From: Petrolisthes cinctipes
Taxonomy: Eukaryota; Arthropoda; Malacostraca; Decapoda; Porcellanidae
Direction: 5' to 3'
DNA length: 64,000 bases
Assembly: GCA_033782935.1 (NCBI GenBank)
Contig: JAWQEG010000166.1
Coordinates: 772,001 to 836,000, forward strand
Positions 12,890-24,700 of the stretch are shown here, in pieces; position 1 is the stretch's first letter, and every line of letters starts with the position of its first letter. The notes beneath the pieces are model-generated. The model did no database searches. It saw only the letters and a program-made list of their open reading frames with translations, and had not been told where the DNA came from. Position numbers and translations under genes: made by a program.

Positions 12890-14121
12890 GGCATGTACAG
12901 ATCGCTTTTGGGACAAAAAAATATAGAATTTTCGGGTGTTTTGAGCCTAAATTTGAGATATGAACTTGTATTGAAGATGCATGCACATATCGACTTTTTG
13001 CACCTAAAATATTGATTTTGAGCATGTTTTGGGTCTGTATCTTGAAAAAATTCTAGCAAGGAGTAGGCATGTATAGATCGCTTCTTACTCCCAAAAATAT
13101 TAAATTTTCGGGTGTTTTGAGAATGTTTATAAGATATATACGGGTACAGAAGATACATACACATATCGACTTTGGGCACCTAAAATATTGATTTTCAGCA
13201 TGTTTTGGGCCTGTATTTAGAAAATACTCTAACACGGAGTAGGCATGTACAGATCGCTTCTGGGACCCAAAAATATCGAATTTTCGGGTGTTTTGAGCCT
13301 GAATTTGAGATATAGACTGGTACATAAGATGCATGCACATATCGACTTTGGGCACCTAAAATATCGATTTTTAGCATGTTTTTGGCCTATATTTTGAAAA
13401 TATTCTAGCACTGAGTAGGCATGTACAGATCGCTTCTGGGACCCAAAAATATCAAATTTTCGGTTGTTTTGAGCCTGAATTTGGGATATAAACGGGTACA
13501 GAAGATGCATACACATATTGACTTTGGCCACCTAAAATATCGATTTTCAACATGTATTGGGCATGTATTATGAAAATACTCTAACACGGAGTAGGCATGT
13601 ACAGATCGCTTCTGGGACCCAAAAATATCGAATTTTCGGGTGTTTTGAGCCTGAATATGGGTTATAACCGTGTACAGAAGATGCATGCACATATCGACTT
13701 TTTGCACCTAAAATATAGATTTTTAGCATGTTTTGGGCTTATATTTTGAAAATATTCTAGCTCTGAGTAGGCATGTACAGATCGCTACTGGGACCCAAAA
13801 ATATTGAATTTTCGGGTGTTTTGAGAATGAATTTGAGATATAAACGGGTACAGAAGATGCATGCGCATATTGACTTTGGGCAACGAAAATATCGATTTTT
13901 AGCATGTTTTGGGCCTGTATTTTGAAAATATTCTAGCACTGGGTAAGCATGTACAGATCGCTTCTGGGATCCAAAAATATCGAATTTTCGGGTGTTTTGA
14001 GCCTGAATTTGGGATATAAACGGGTACAGAAGATGCATATACATATTGACTTTAGCCACCTAAAATTTGGATTTTCGGCATGTTTTGGGCCTGTTTTTTG
14101 AAAATACTCTAACACGGAGTA
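12890..14121. repeat. 7-monomer HOR unit (1232 bp), copy 1
   Basis: Monomers b, c, e, f, g, h, i/a start at 12890, 13066, 13242, 13418, 13594, 13770 and 13946. Each has private variants: b has GACAAAAAAATATAG; c has CTTCTTACTCCC; e has GACTGGTACATAAG; f has GTATTGGGCATGTATTATG; g has GGTTATAACCGTG; h has GATGCATGCGCATATTG and CAACGAAAATATCG; the last is an i/a hybrid with AATTTGGATTTTCGGC. The unit is exactly 7 x 176 bases. Confidence 0.9.
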
Positions 14122-15353
14122 GGCATGTACAGATCGCTTTTGGGACAAAAAAATATAGAATTTTCGGGTGTTTTGAGCCTAAATTTGAGATATGAACTTG
14201 TATTGAAGATGCATGCACATATCGACTTTTTGCACCTAAAATATTGATTTTGAGCATGTTTTGGGTCTGTATCTTGAAAAAATTCTAGCAAGGAGTAGGC
14301 ATGTATAGATCGCTTCTTACTCCCAAAAATATTAAATTTTCGGGTGTTTTGAGAATGTTTATAAGATATATACGGGTACAGAAGATACATACACATATCG
14401 ACTTTGGGCACCTAAAATATTGATTTTCAGCATGTTTTGGGCCTGTATTTAGAAAATACTCTAACACGGAGTAGGCATGTACAGATCGCTTCTGGGACCC
14501 AAAAATATCGAATTTTCGGGTGTTTTGAGCCTGAATTTGAGATATAGACTGGTACATAAGATGCATGCACATATCGACTTTGGGCACCTAAAATATCGAT
14601 TTTTAGCATGTTTTTGGCCTATATTTTGAAAATATTCTAGCACTGAGTAGGCATGTACAGATCGCTTCTGGGACCCAAAAATATCAAATTTTCGGTTGTT
14701 TTGAGCCTGAATTTGGGATATAAACGGGTACAGAAGATGCATACACATATTGACTTTGGCCACCTAAAATATCGATTTTCAACATGTATTGGGCATGTAT
14801 TATGAAAATACTCTAACACGGAGTAGGCATGTACAGATCGCTTCTGGGACCCAAAAATATCGAATTTTCGGGTGTTTTGAGCCTGAATATGGGTTATAAC
14901 CGTGTACAGAAGATGCATGCACATATCGACTTTTTGCACCTAAAATATAGATTTTTAGCATGTTTTGGGCTTATATTTTGAAAATATTCTAGCTCTGAGT
15001 AGGCATGTACAGATCGCTACTGGGACCCAAAAATATTGAATTTTCGGGTGTTTTGAGAATGAATTTGAGATATAAACGGGTACAGAAGATGCATGCGCAT
15101 ATTGACTTTGGGCAACGAAAATATCGATTTTTAGCATGTTTTGGGCCTGTATTTTGAAAATATTCTAGCACTGGGTAAGCATGTACAGATCGCTTCTGGG
15201 ATCCAAAAATATCGAATTTTCGGGTGTTTTGAGCCTGAATTTGGGATATAAACGGGTACAGAAGATGCATGCACATATTGACTTTGGGCACCTAAAATTT
15301 CGATTTTGAGCATGTTTTGGGCCTGTATTTTGAAAATACTCTTATACGGACTA
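14122..15353. repeat. 7-monomer HOR unit (1232 bp), copy 2
   Basis: It repeats b c e f g h i with the same private variants, exactly 1232 bases after copy 1, and appears identical over b to h by eye. The last monomer (15178-15353) keeps the i type to its end (CTTATACGGACTAGAC) and so differs from the i/a hybrid that ends copy 1. From about 14885 this copy overlaps the first 39-monomer unit. Confidence 0.9.
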
Positions 15354-16590
15354 GACATGTACAGATGGCTTTTGGTACCCAAAAATATCAAATTTTCGGG
15401 TGTTTTGAGCTTGAATATGGGTTATAACCGTGTACAGAAGATGCATGCACATATCGACTTTTTGCACCTAAAATATAGATTTTTAGCATGTTTTGGGCTT
15501 ATATTTTGAAAATATTTTAGCACTGAGTAGGCATGTACAGATCGCTTTTGGGATCCAAAAATATCGAATTTTCAGGTATTTTGAGCCTGAATTTGGGATA
15601 TGAACTGGTACAGAAGATGCATACACTTATCGACTTTGGGCACCTAAAATATTGATTTTCAGCATGTTTTGGGCCTGTACTTTGAAAATACTCTAGCACT
15701 TAGTAGGCATGTACAGTTCGCTACTGGTACCGAAAAATATTGAATTATCGGGTGTTTTGAGCCTGAATTTGAAATATAAACGGGTTCCGAAGATACATGC
15801 ACATATCGACTTTTTGCACCTAAAATATCGATTTTGAGCATGTTTTGGGTCTGTATTTTGAAAACATTCTAGCAAGGAGTAGGCATGTACAGATCGCTTC
15901 TGGGACCTAAAAATATCGAATTTTCGGGGGTTTTGAGCCTGAATTTGAGATATAAACGGGTATTGAAGATGCATGCACATATCGACTTTTTGCACCTAAA
16001 ATATAGATTTTGATCATGTTTTGGGCCTGTTTTTTATTCAAATATACTCTAACACGGAGTAGGAATGTACAGATTGCTTCTGGGACACTAAAATATTGAA
16101 TTTTCGGGTGTTTTGAGCCTGAATTTGATATATAAACGGGTACAGAAGATGCATACACATATCGACTTTGGGCACCCAAAATATCGATTTTAATCATGTT
16201 TTGTGCCTGTTTTTTTAAAACACTCTAACACGGAGTAGGCATGTACATATCGCTTCTGGGACCCTAAAATAGAGAATTTTCGGTTGTTTTAAGCCTGAAT
16301 TTGAGATATAAACGGGTACAGAAGATGCATGCACATATTGACTTTGGACACCTAAAATATCGATTTTTAGCACGATTTGACCCTATATTTTGATAAAATT
16401 CTAGCACTGAGTAGGCATGTACAGATCGCTTCTGGACCCCAAAAATATAGAATTTTCGGGTGTTTTAAGCCTGAATTTGGGATATAAACGGGTACAGAAG
16501 ATGCATACACATATCGACTTTAGGCAAATAAAATATCGATTTTCAGCATGTTTTGGGCCTGTATTTTGAAAATACTCAAACACGGTGTAG
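15190..16590. repeat. Segment P inside the 39-monomer unit, first occurrence
   Basis: Eight monomers that recur at about 20303-21705 (offset 5113) and, in copy B, at 22069-23469 and 27182-28584. Shared variants include CTAGACATGTACAGATGG, GGTACCGAAAAATATTG with TTATCGGG, and the poly-T monomer near 16030. The two occurrences inside a unit differ more than the A and B copies do, so this internal duplication came before duplication of the whole unit. Confidence 0.82.
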
Positions 16591-16734
16591 GCATGTACAG
16601 ATCGCTTTTGGGACCCAAAAATATCAAATTTTTGAGTGTTTTGAGCCAGAATTTGGGTTATAACCGGGTACAGAATATGCATGCACATATCGACTTTGGC
16701 CACCTAAAATATAGATTTTAGTATGTTTTGGGCT

Positions 16735-18848
16735 TATATTTTGAAAATATTCTAGCATTGACTAGGCATGTACAGATCGCTTCTGGGATCCACAAATAGC
16801 GAATTTTCAGGAGTTTTGAGCCTGAATTTGGGATATAAACGGGTACAGAAGATGAATATACATATTTTGAATTTGGGCACCTAAGATATCGATTTTTAGC
16901 ATGCTTTTGGGCCTGTATATTGAAAATACTCTAACACGTAGTAGGTATGTACAGATCGTTTTTGGGACCCCAAAATATCGAATTTTCGGGTGTTTTGAGC
17001 ATGAATTTGGGATATAAACAAGTACTGAAGATGAATACACAGATCGACTTTGGGCACACAAAATATCGATTTTTAGCATGTTTTGGGCCAATATTTTGAA
17101 AATATTCTAGCACTAAGTAGGCATGTACAGATCGCTTCTGGGACCCAAAAATATAGAATTTTCGAGTGTTTTAAGAATGAATTTGAGATATAAACGGGTA
17201 TTGAAACAGCATGCACATATCGACTTTGGACACCTAAAATATCGATTTTGAGCATGTTTTGGGTCTGTATCTTGAAAACATTCTACAAAAGAGTAGGCAT
17301 GTACAGATCGCTTCTGGCACCCAAGAATATAGAATTTTCAGGTGTTTTGAGCCTGAATTTGGGATATAAACGGGTACAGAAGATGCATATACATATTGAC
17401 TTTAGCCACCTAAAATTTGGATTTTCGGCATGTTTTGGGCCTGTTTTTTGAAAATACTCTAACACGGAGTAGGCATGTACAGATCGCTTTTGGGACCTAA
17501 AAATATAGAATTTTCGGGTGTTTTGAGCCTAAATTTGAGATATGAACTTGTATTGAAGATGCATGCACATATCGACTTTTTGCACCTAAAATATTGATTT
17601 TGAGCATGTTTTGGGTCTGTATCTTGAAAAAATTCTAGCAAGGAGTAGGCATGTATAGATCGCTTCTTACTCCCAAAAATATTAAATTTTCGGGTGTTTT
17701 GAGAATGTTTATAAGATATATACGGGTACAGAAGATACATACACATATCGACTTTGGGCACCTAAAATATTGATTTTCAGCATGTTTTGGGCCTGTATTT
17801 AGAAAATACTCTAACACGGAGTAGGCATGTACAGATCGCTTCTGGGACCCAAAAATATCGAATTTTCGGGTGTTTTGAGCCTGAATTTGAGATATAGACT
17901 GGTACATAAGATGCATGCACTTATCGACTTTGGGCACCTAAAATATCGATTTTTAGCATGTTTTTGGACTATATTTTGAAAATATTCTAGCACTGTGTAG
18001 GCATGTACAGATCGCTTCTGGGAACCAAGAATATCAAATTTTCGGTTGTTTTGAGCCTGAATTTGGGATATAAACGGGTACAGAAGATGCATACACATAT
18101 TGACTATGGCCACCTAAAATATCGATTTTCAACATGTATTGGGCATGTATTATGAAAATACTCTAACACGGAGTAGGCATGTACAGATCGCTTCTGGGAC
18201 CCAAAAATATCGAATTTTCGGGTGTTTTGAGCCTGAATTTGAGATATAAACGGGTACAGAGGATTCATGCACATATCGACTTTGGACAACTAAAATATCG
18301 ATTTTTAGCACGATTTGGGCCTATATTTTGAAAAAATTCAAGCATTGAGTAGGCATGTACAGATCGCTTCTGAGACCCAAAAAAAAATATTTTTCGAGTG
18401 TTTTGAGCATGAATTTGAGATATAAACGGGTATTGAAGATGCATTCACATATCGACTTTGGACACCTAAAATATCGATTTTGAGCATGTTTTGGGTCTGT
18501 ATCTTGAAAACATTCTTCCAAGGAGTAGGCATGTACAGATCGCTTCTGGCAACCAAGAATATCGAATTTTCGGGTGTTTTGAGCCAGAATTTGAGATAGT
18601 AACGGGTACAGAAGATGCATGCACATATCGACTTTGGGCACCCAAAATATCGATTTTTAGCATGTTTTGGGCCTATATTTTTAAAATACTTTAACACGGT
18701 GTAGGCATGTACAGATCGCTTTTGGGACCCAAAAATATCAAATTTTTGAGTGTTTTGAGCCGGAATTTGGGTTATAACAGGGTACAGAATATGCATGTAT
18801 ATATCGACTTTGGGCACCTAAAATATAGATTTTAGTATGTTTTGGGCT
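16735..18848. repeat. 12-monomer sub-unit (2114 bp) inside the 39-monomer unit, first copy
   Basis: The match to 18849-20290 has an offset of 2114 (12 x 176 plus 2). Shared markers are the TTTGAATTTGGGC monomer (about 16866/18980), GTACTGAAGATGAATACAC, the AATTTGGATTTTCGGC monomer and the CTTCTTACTCCC marker monomer (17656/19770). The second copy is partial (about 8 monomers). Monomers at 17216-18848 belong to block Q. Confidence 0.82.
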
Positions 18849-19880
18849 TATATTTTGAAAATATTCTAGCATTGAGTAGGCATGCACAGATCGTTTCTGG
18901 GATCCACAAATAGCGAATTTTCAGGTGTTTTGAGCCTGAATTTGGGATATAAACGGGCACAGAAGATGCATATACATATTTTGAATTTGGGCACCTAAGA
19001 TATCGATTTTTAGCATGCTTTTGGGCCTGTATATTGAAAATACTCTAACACGTAGTAGGTATGTACAGATCGTTTTTGGGACCCAAAAATATCGAATTTT
19101 CGGGTGTTTTGAGCATGAATTTGGGATATAAACAAGTACTGAAGATGAATACACATATCGACTTTGGGCACACAAAATATCGATTTTTAGCATGTTTTGG
19201 GCCAATATTTTGAAAATATTCTAGCACTAAGTAGGCATGTACAGATCGCTTCTGGGACCCAAAAATATAGAATTTTCGAGTGTTTTAATAATGAATTTGA
19301 GATATAAACGGGTATTGAAGATGCATGCACATATCGACTTTGGACACCTAAAATATCGATTTTGAGCATGTTTTGGGTCTGTATCTTGAAAACTTTCTAC
19401 CAAGGAGTAGGCATGTACAGATCGCTTCTAGCACCCAAGAATATCGAATTTTTAGGTGTTTTGAGCCTGAATTTGGGATATAAACGGGTACAGAAGATGC
19501 ATATACATATTGACTTTAGCCACCTAAAATTTGGATTTTCGGCATGTTTTGGGCCTGTTTTTTGAAAATACTCTAACACGGAGTAGGCATGTACAGATCG
19601 CTTTTGGGACAAAAAAATATAGAATTTTCGGGTGTTTTGAGCCTAAATTTGAGATATGAACTTGTATTGAAGATGCATGCACATATCGACTTTTTGCACC
19701 TAAAATATTGATTTTGAGCATGTTTTGGGTCTGTATCTTGAAAAAATTCTAGCAAGGAGTAGGCATGTATAGATCGCTTCTTACTCCCAAAAATATTAAA
19801 TTTTCGGGTGTTTTTTAGAATGTTTATAAGATATATACGGGTACAGAAGATACATACACATATCGACTTTGGGCACCTAA
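17216..19880. repeat. Block Q, second copy
   Basis: Counterpart of 8760-11424 at offset 8456 (48 x 176 plus 8). Differences from the first copy are scattered substitutions and a two-base T insertion near 19812 in the CTTCTTACTCCC monomer (GTGTTTTTTAGAATG), which is shared with 26690 in copy B but absent at 11350. That insertion dates to before the duplication of the 39-monomer unit. Confidence 0.85.
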
Positions 19881-21763
19881 AATATTGATTTTCAGCATGT
19901 TTTGGGCCTGTATTTAGAAAATACTCTAACACGGAGTAGGCATGTACAGATCGCTTCTGGGACCCAAAAATATCGAATTTTCGGGTGTTTTGAGCCTGAA
20001 TTTGAGATATAGACTGGTACATAAGATGCATGCACATATCGACTTTGGGCACCTAAAATATCGATTTTTAGCATGTTTTTGGCCTATATTTTGAAAATAT
20101 TCTAGCACTGAGTAGGCATGTACAGATCGCTTCTGGGACCCAAAAATATCAAATTTTCGGTTGTTTTGAGCCTGAATTTGGGATATAAACGGGTACAGAA
20201 GATGCATACACATATTGACTTTGGCCACCTAAAATATCGATTTTCAACATGTATTGGGCATGTATTATGAAAATACTCTAACACGGAGTAGGCATGTACA
20301 GATCGCTTCTGGGATCCAAAAATATCGATTTTTCGGGTGTTTTGAGCCTGAATTTGGGATATAAACGGGTACAGAAGATGCATGCACATATTGACTTTGG
20401 GCACCTAAAATATCGATTTTGAGCATGTTTTGGGCCTGTATTTTGAAAATACTCTTATTCGGACTAGACATGTACAGATGGCTTTTGGTACCCAAAAATA
20501 TCAAATTTTCGGGTGTTTTGAGCTTGAATATGGGTTATAACCGTGTACAGAAGATGCATGCACATATCGACTTTTTGCACCTAAAATATAGATTTTTAGC
20601 ATGTTTTGGGCTTATATTTTGAAAATATTCTAGCACTGAGTAGGCATGTACAGATCGCTTTTGGGATCCAAAAATATCGAATTTTCAGGTATTTTGAGCT
20701 TGAATTTGGGATATGAACTGGTACAGAAGATGCATACACTTATCGACTTTGGGCACCTAAAATATTGATTTTCAGCATGTTTTGGGCCTGTACTTTGAAA
20801 ATACTCTAGCACTGAGTAGGCATGTACAGTTCGCTACTGGTACCGAAAAATATTGAATTATCGGGTGTTTTGAGCCTGAATTTGAAATATAAACGGGTTC
20901 CGAAGATACATGCACATATCGACTTTTTGCACCTAAAATATCGATTTTGAGCATGTTTTGGGTCTGTATTTTGAAAATATTCTAGCAAGGAGTAGGCATG
21001 TACAGATCGCTTCTGGGACCTAAAAATATCGAATTTTCGGGGGTTTTGAGCCTGAATTTGAGATATAAACGGGTATTGAAGATGCATGCACATATCGACT
21101 TTTTGCACCTAAAATATAGATTTTGATCATGTTTTGGGCCTGTTTTTTTTTTCAAATATACTCTAACACGGAGTAGGCATGTACAGATTGCTTCTGGGAC
21201 ACTAAAATATTGAATTTTCGGGTGTTTTGAGCCTGAATTTGATATATAAACGGGTACAGAAAATGAATGCACATATCGACTTTGGGCACCCAAAATATCG
21301 ATTTTAATCATGTTTTGGGCCTGTTTTTTGAAAATACTCTAACACGGAGTAGGCATGTACATATCGCTTCTGGGACCCTAAAATATAGAATTTTCGGTTG
21401 TTTTAAGCCTGAATTTGAGATATAAACGGGTACAGAAGATGCATGCACATATTGACTTTGGACACCTAAAATATCGATTTTTAGCACGATTTGACCCAAT
21501 ATTTTGAAAAAATTCTAGCACTGAGTAGGCATGTACAGATCGCTTCTGGACCCCAAAAATATAGAATTTTCGGGTGTTTTGAGCCTGAATTTGGGATATA
21601 AACGGGTAAAGAAGATGCATACACATATCGACTTTAGGCACATAAAATATCGATTTCCAGCATGTTTTGGGCCTGTAATTTGAAAATACTCAAACACAGA
21701 GTAGATATGTACAGATCACTTTTGGGACCCAAAAATTTCGAATTTTCGGGTGTTTTTGAGCCT

Positions 21764-24700
21764 GAATATGGGTTATAACCGTGTACAGAAGATGCATGCA
21801 CATATCGACTTTTTGCACCTAAAATATAGATTTTTAGCATGTTTTGAGCTTATATTTTGAAAATATTCTAGCTCTGAGTAGGCATGTACAGATCGCTACT
21901 GGGACCCAAAAATATTGAATTTTCGGGTGTTTTGAGAATGAATTTGAGATATAAACGGGTACAGAAGATGCATGCGCATATTGACTTTGGGCAACGAAAA
22001 TATCGATTTTTAGCATGTTTTGGGCCTGTATTTTGAAAATATTCTAGCACTGGGTAAGCATGTACAGATCGCTTCTGGGATCCAAAAATATCGAATTTTC
22101 GGGTGTTTTGAGCCTGAATTTGGGATATAAACGGGTACAGAAGATGCATGCACATATTGACTTTGGGCACCTAAAATATCGATTTTGAGCATGTTTTGGG
22201 CCTGTATTTTGAAAATACTCTTATACGGACTAGACATGTACAGATGGCTTTTGGTACCCAAAAATATCAAATTTTCGGGTGTTTTGAGCTTGAATATGGG
22301 TTATAACCGTGTACAGAAGATGCATGCACATATCGACTTTTTGCACCTAAAATATAGATTTTTAGCATGTTTTGGGCTTATATTTTGAAAATATTTTAGC
22401 ACTGAGTAGGCATGTACAGATCGCTTTTGGGATCCAAAAATATCGAATTTTCAGGTATTTTGAGCCTGAATTTGGGATATGAACTGGTACAGAAGATGCA
22501 TACACTTATCGACTTTGGGCACCTAAAATATTGATTTTCAGCATGTTTTGGGCCTGTACTTTGAAAATACTCTAGCACTTAGTAGGCATGTACAGTTCGC
22601 TACTGGTACCGAAAAATATTGAATTATCGGGTGTTTTGAGCCTGAATTTGAAATATAAACGGGTTCCGAAGATACATGCACATATCGACTTTTTGCACCT
22701 AAAATATCGATTTTGAGCATGTTTTGGGTCTGTATTTTGAAAACATTCTAGCACTGTGTAGGCATGTACAGATCGCTTCTGGGACCTAAAAATATCGAAT
22801 TTTCGGGGGTTTTGAGCCTGAATTTGAGATATAAACGGGTATTGAAGATGCATGCACATATCGACTTTTTGCACCTAAAATATAGATTTTGATCATGTTT
22901 TGGGCCTGTTTTTTATTCAAATATACTCTAACACGGAGTAGGAATGTACAGATTGCTTCTGGGACACTAAAATATTGAATTTTCGGGTGTTTTGAGCCTG
23001 AATTTGATATATAAACGGGTACAGAAGATGCATACACATATCGACTTTGGGCACCCAAAATATCGATTTTAATCATGTTTTGTGCCTGTTTTTTTAAAAC
23101 ACTCTAACACGGAGTAGGCATGTACATATCGCTTCTGGGACCCTAAAATATAGAATTTTCGGTTGTTTTAAGCCTGAATTTGAGATATAAACGGGTACAG
23201 AAGATGCATGCACATATTGACTTTGGACACCTAAAATATCGATTTTTAGCACGATTTGACCCTATATTTTGATAAAATTCTAGCACTGAGTAGGCATGTA
23301 CAGATCGCTTCTGGACCCCAAAAATATAGAATTTTCGGGTGTTTTAAGCCTGAATTTGGGATATAAACGGGTACAGAAGATGCATACACATATCGACTTT
23401 AGGCAAATAAAATATCGATTTTCAGCATGTTTTGGGCCTGTATTTTGAAAATACTCAAACACGGTGTAGGCATGTACAGATCGCTTTTGGGACCCAAAAA
23501 TATCAAATTTTTGAGTGTTTTGAGCCAGAATTTGGGTTATAACCGGGTACAGAATATGCATGCACATATCGACTTTGGCCACCTAAAATATAGATTTTAG
23601 TATGTTTTGGGCTTATATTTTGAAAATATTCTAGCATTGACTAGGCATGTACAGATCGCTTCTGGGATCCACAAATAGCGAATTTTCAGGAGTTTTGAGC
23701 CTGAATTTGGGATATAAACGGGTACAGAAGATGAATATACATATTTTGAATTTGGGCACCTAAGATATCGATTTTTAGCATGCTTTTGGGCCTGTATATT
23801 GAAAATACTCTAACACGTAGTAGGTATGTACAGATCGTTTTTGGGACCCCAAAATATCGAATTTTCGGGTGTTTTGAGCATGAATTTGGGATATAAACAA
23901 GTACTGAAGATGAATACACAGATCGACTTTGGGCACACAAAATATCGATTTTTAGCATGTTTTGGGCCAATATTTTGAAAATATTCTAGCACTAAGTAGG
24001 CATGTACAGATCGCTTCTGGGACCCAAAAATATAGAATTTTCGAGTGTTTTAAGAATGAATTTGAGATATAAACGGGTATTGAAACAGCATGCACATATC
24101 GACTTTGGACACCTAAAATATCGATTTTGAGCATGTTTTGGGTCTGTATCTTGAAAACATTCTACAAAAGAGTAGGCATGTACAGATCGCTTCTGGCACC
24201 CAAGAATATAGAATTTTCAGGTGTTTTGAGCCTGAATTTGGGATATAAACGGGTACAGAAGATGCATATACATATTGACTTTAGCCACCTAAAATTTGGA
24301 TTTTCGGCATGTTTTGGGCCTGTTTTTTGAAAATACTCTAACACGGAGTAGGCATGTACAGATCGCTTTTGGGACCTAAAAATATAGAATTTTCGGGTGT
24401 TTTGAGCCTAAATTTGAGATATGAACTTGTATTGAAGATGCATGCACATATCGACTTTTTGCACCTAAAATATTGATTTTGAGCATGTTTTGGGTCTGTA
24501 TCTTGAAAAAATTCTAGCAAGGAGTAGGCATGTATAGATCGCTTCTTACTCCCAAAAATATTAAATTTTCGGGTGTTTTGAGAATGTTTATAAGATATAT
24601 ACGGGTACAGAAGATACATACACATATCGACTTTGGGCACCTAAAATATTGATTTTCAGCATGTTTTGGGCCTGTATTTAGAAAATACTCTAACACGGAG

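Larger units (their letters stand above)
14885..21763. repeat. 39-monomer HOR unit (6879 bp), copy A
   Basis: Every variant I followed recurs 6879 bases downstream (for example 16401 to 23280, 18921 to 25800, 20102 to 26981). Few differences were seen, such as AAAATTTCG at about 15296 against AAAATATCG, CTAGCAAGGAG at about 15869 against CTAGCACTGTG, and AAAATAGAG at about 16267 against AAAATATAG. 6879 is 39 x 176 plus 15, the surplus coming from small insertions. Internally the unit is nested: a segment at 15190-16590 recurs at 20303-21705, and a 12-monomer unit is duplicated at 16735-20290. Confidence 0.92.
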
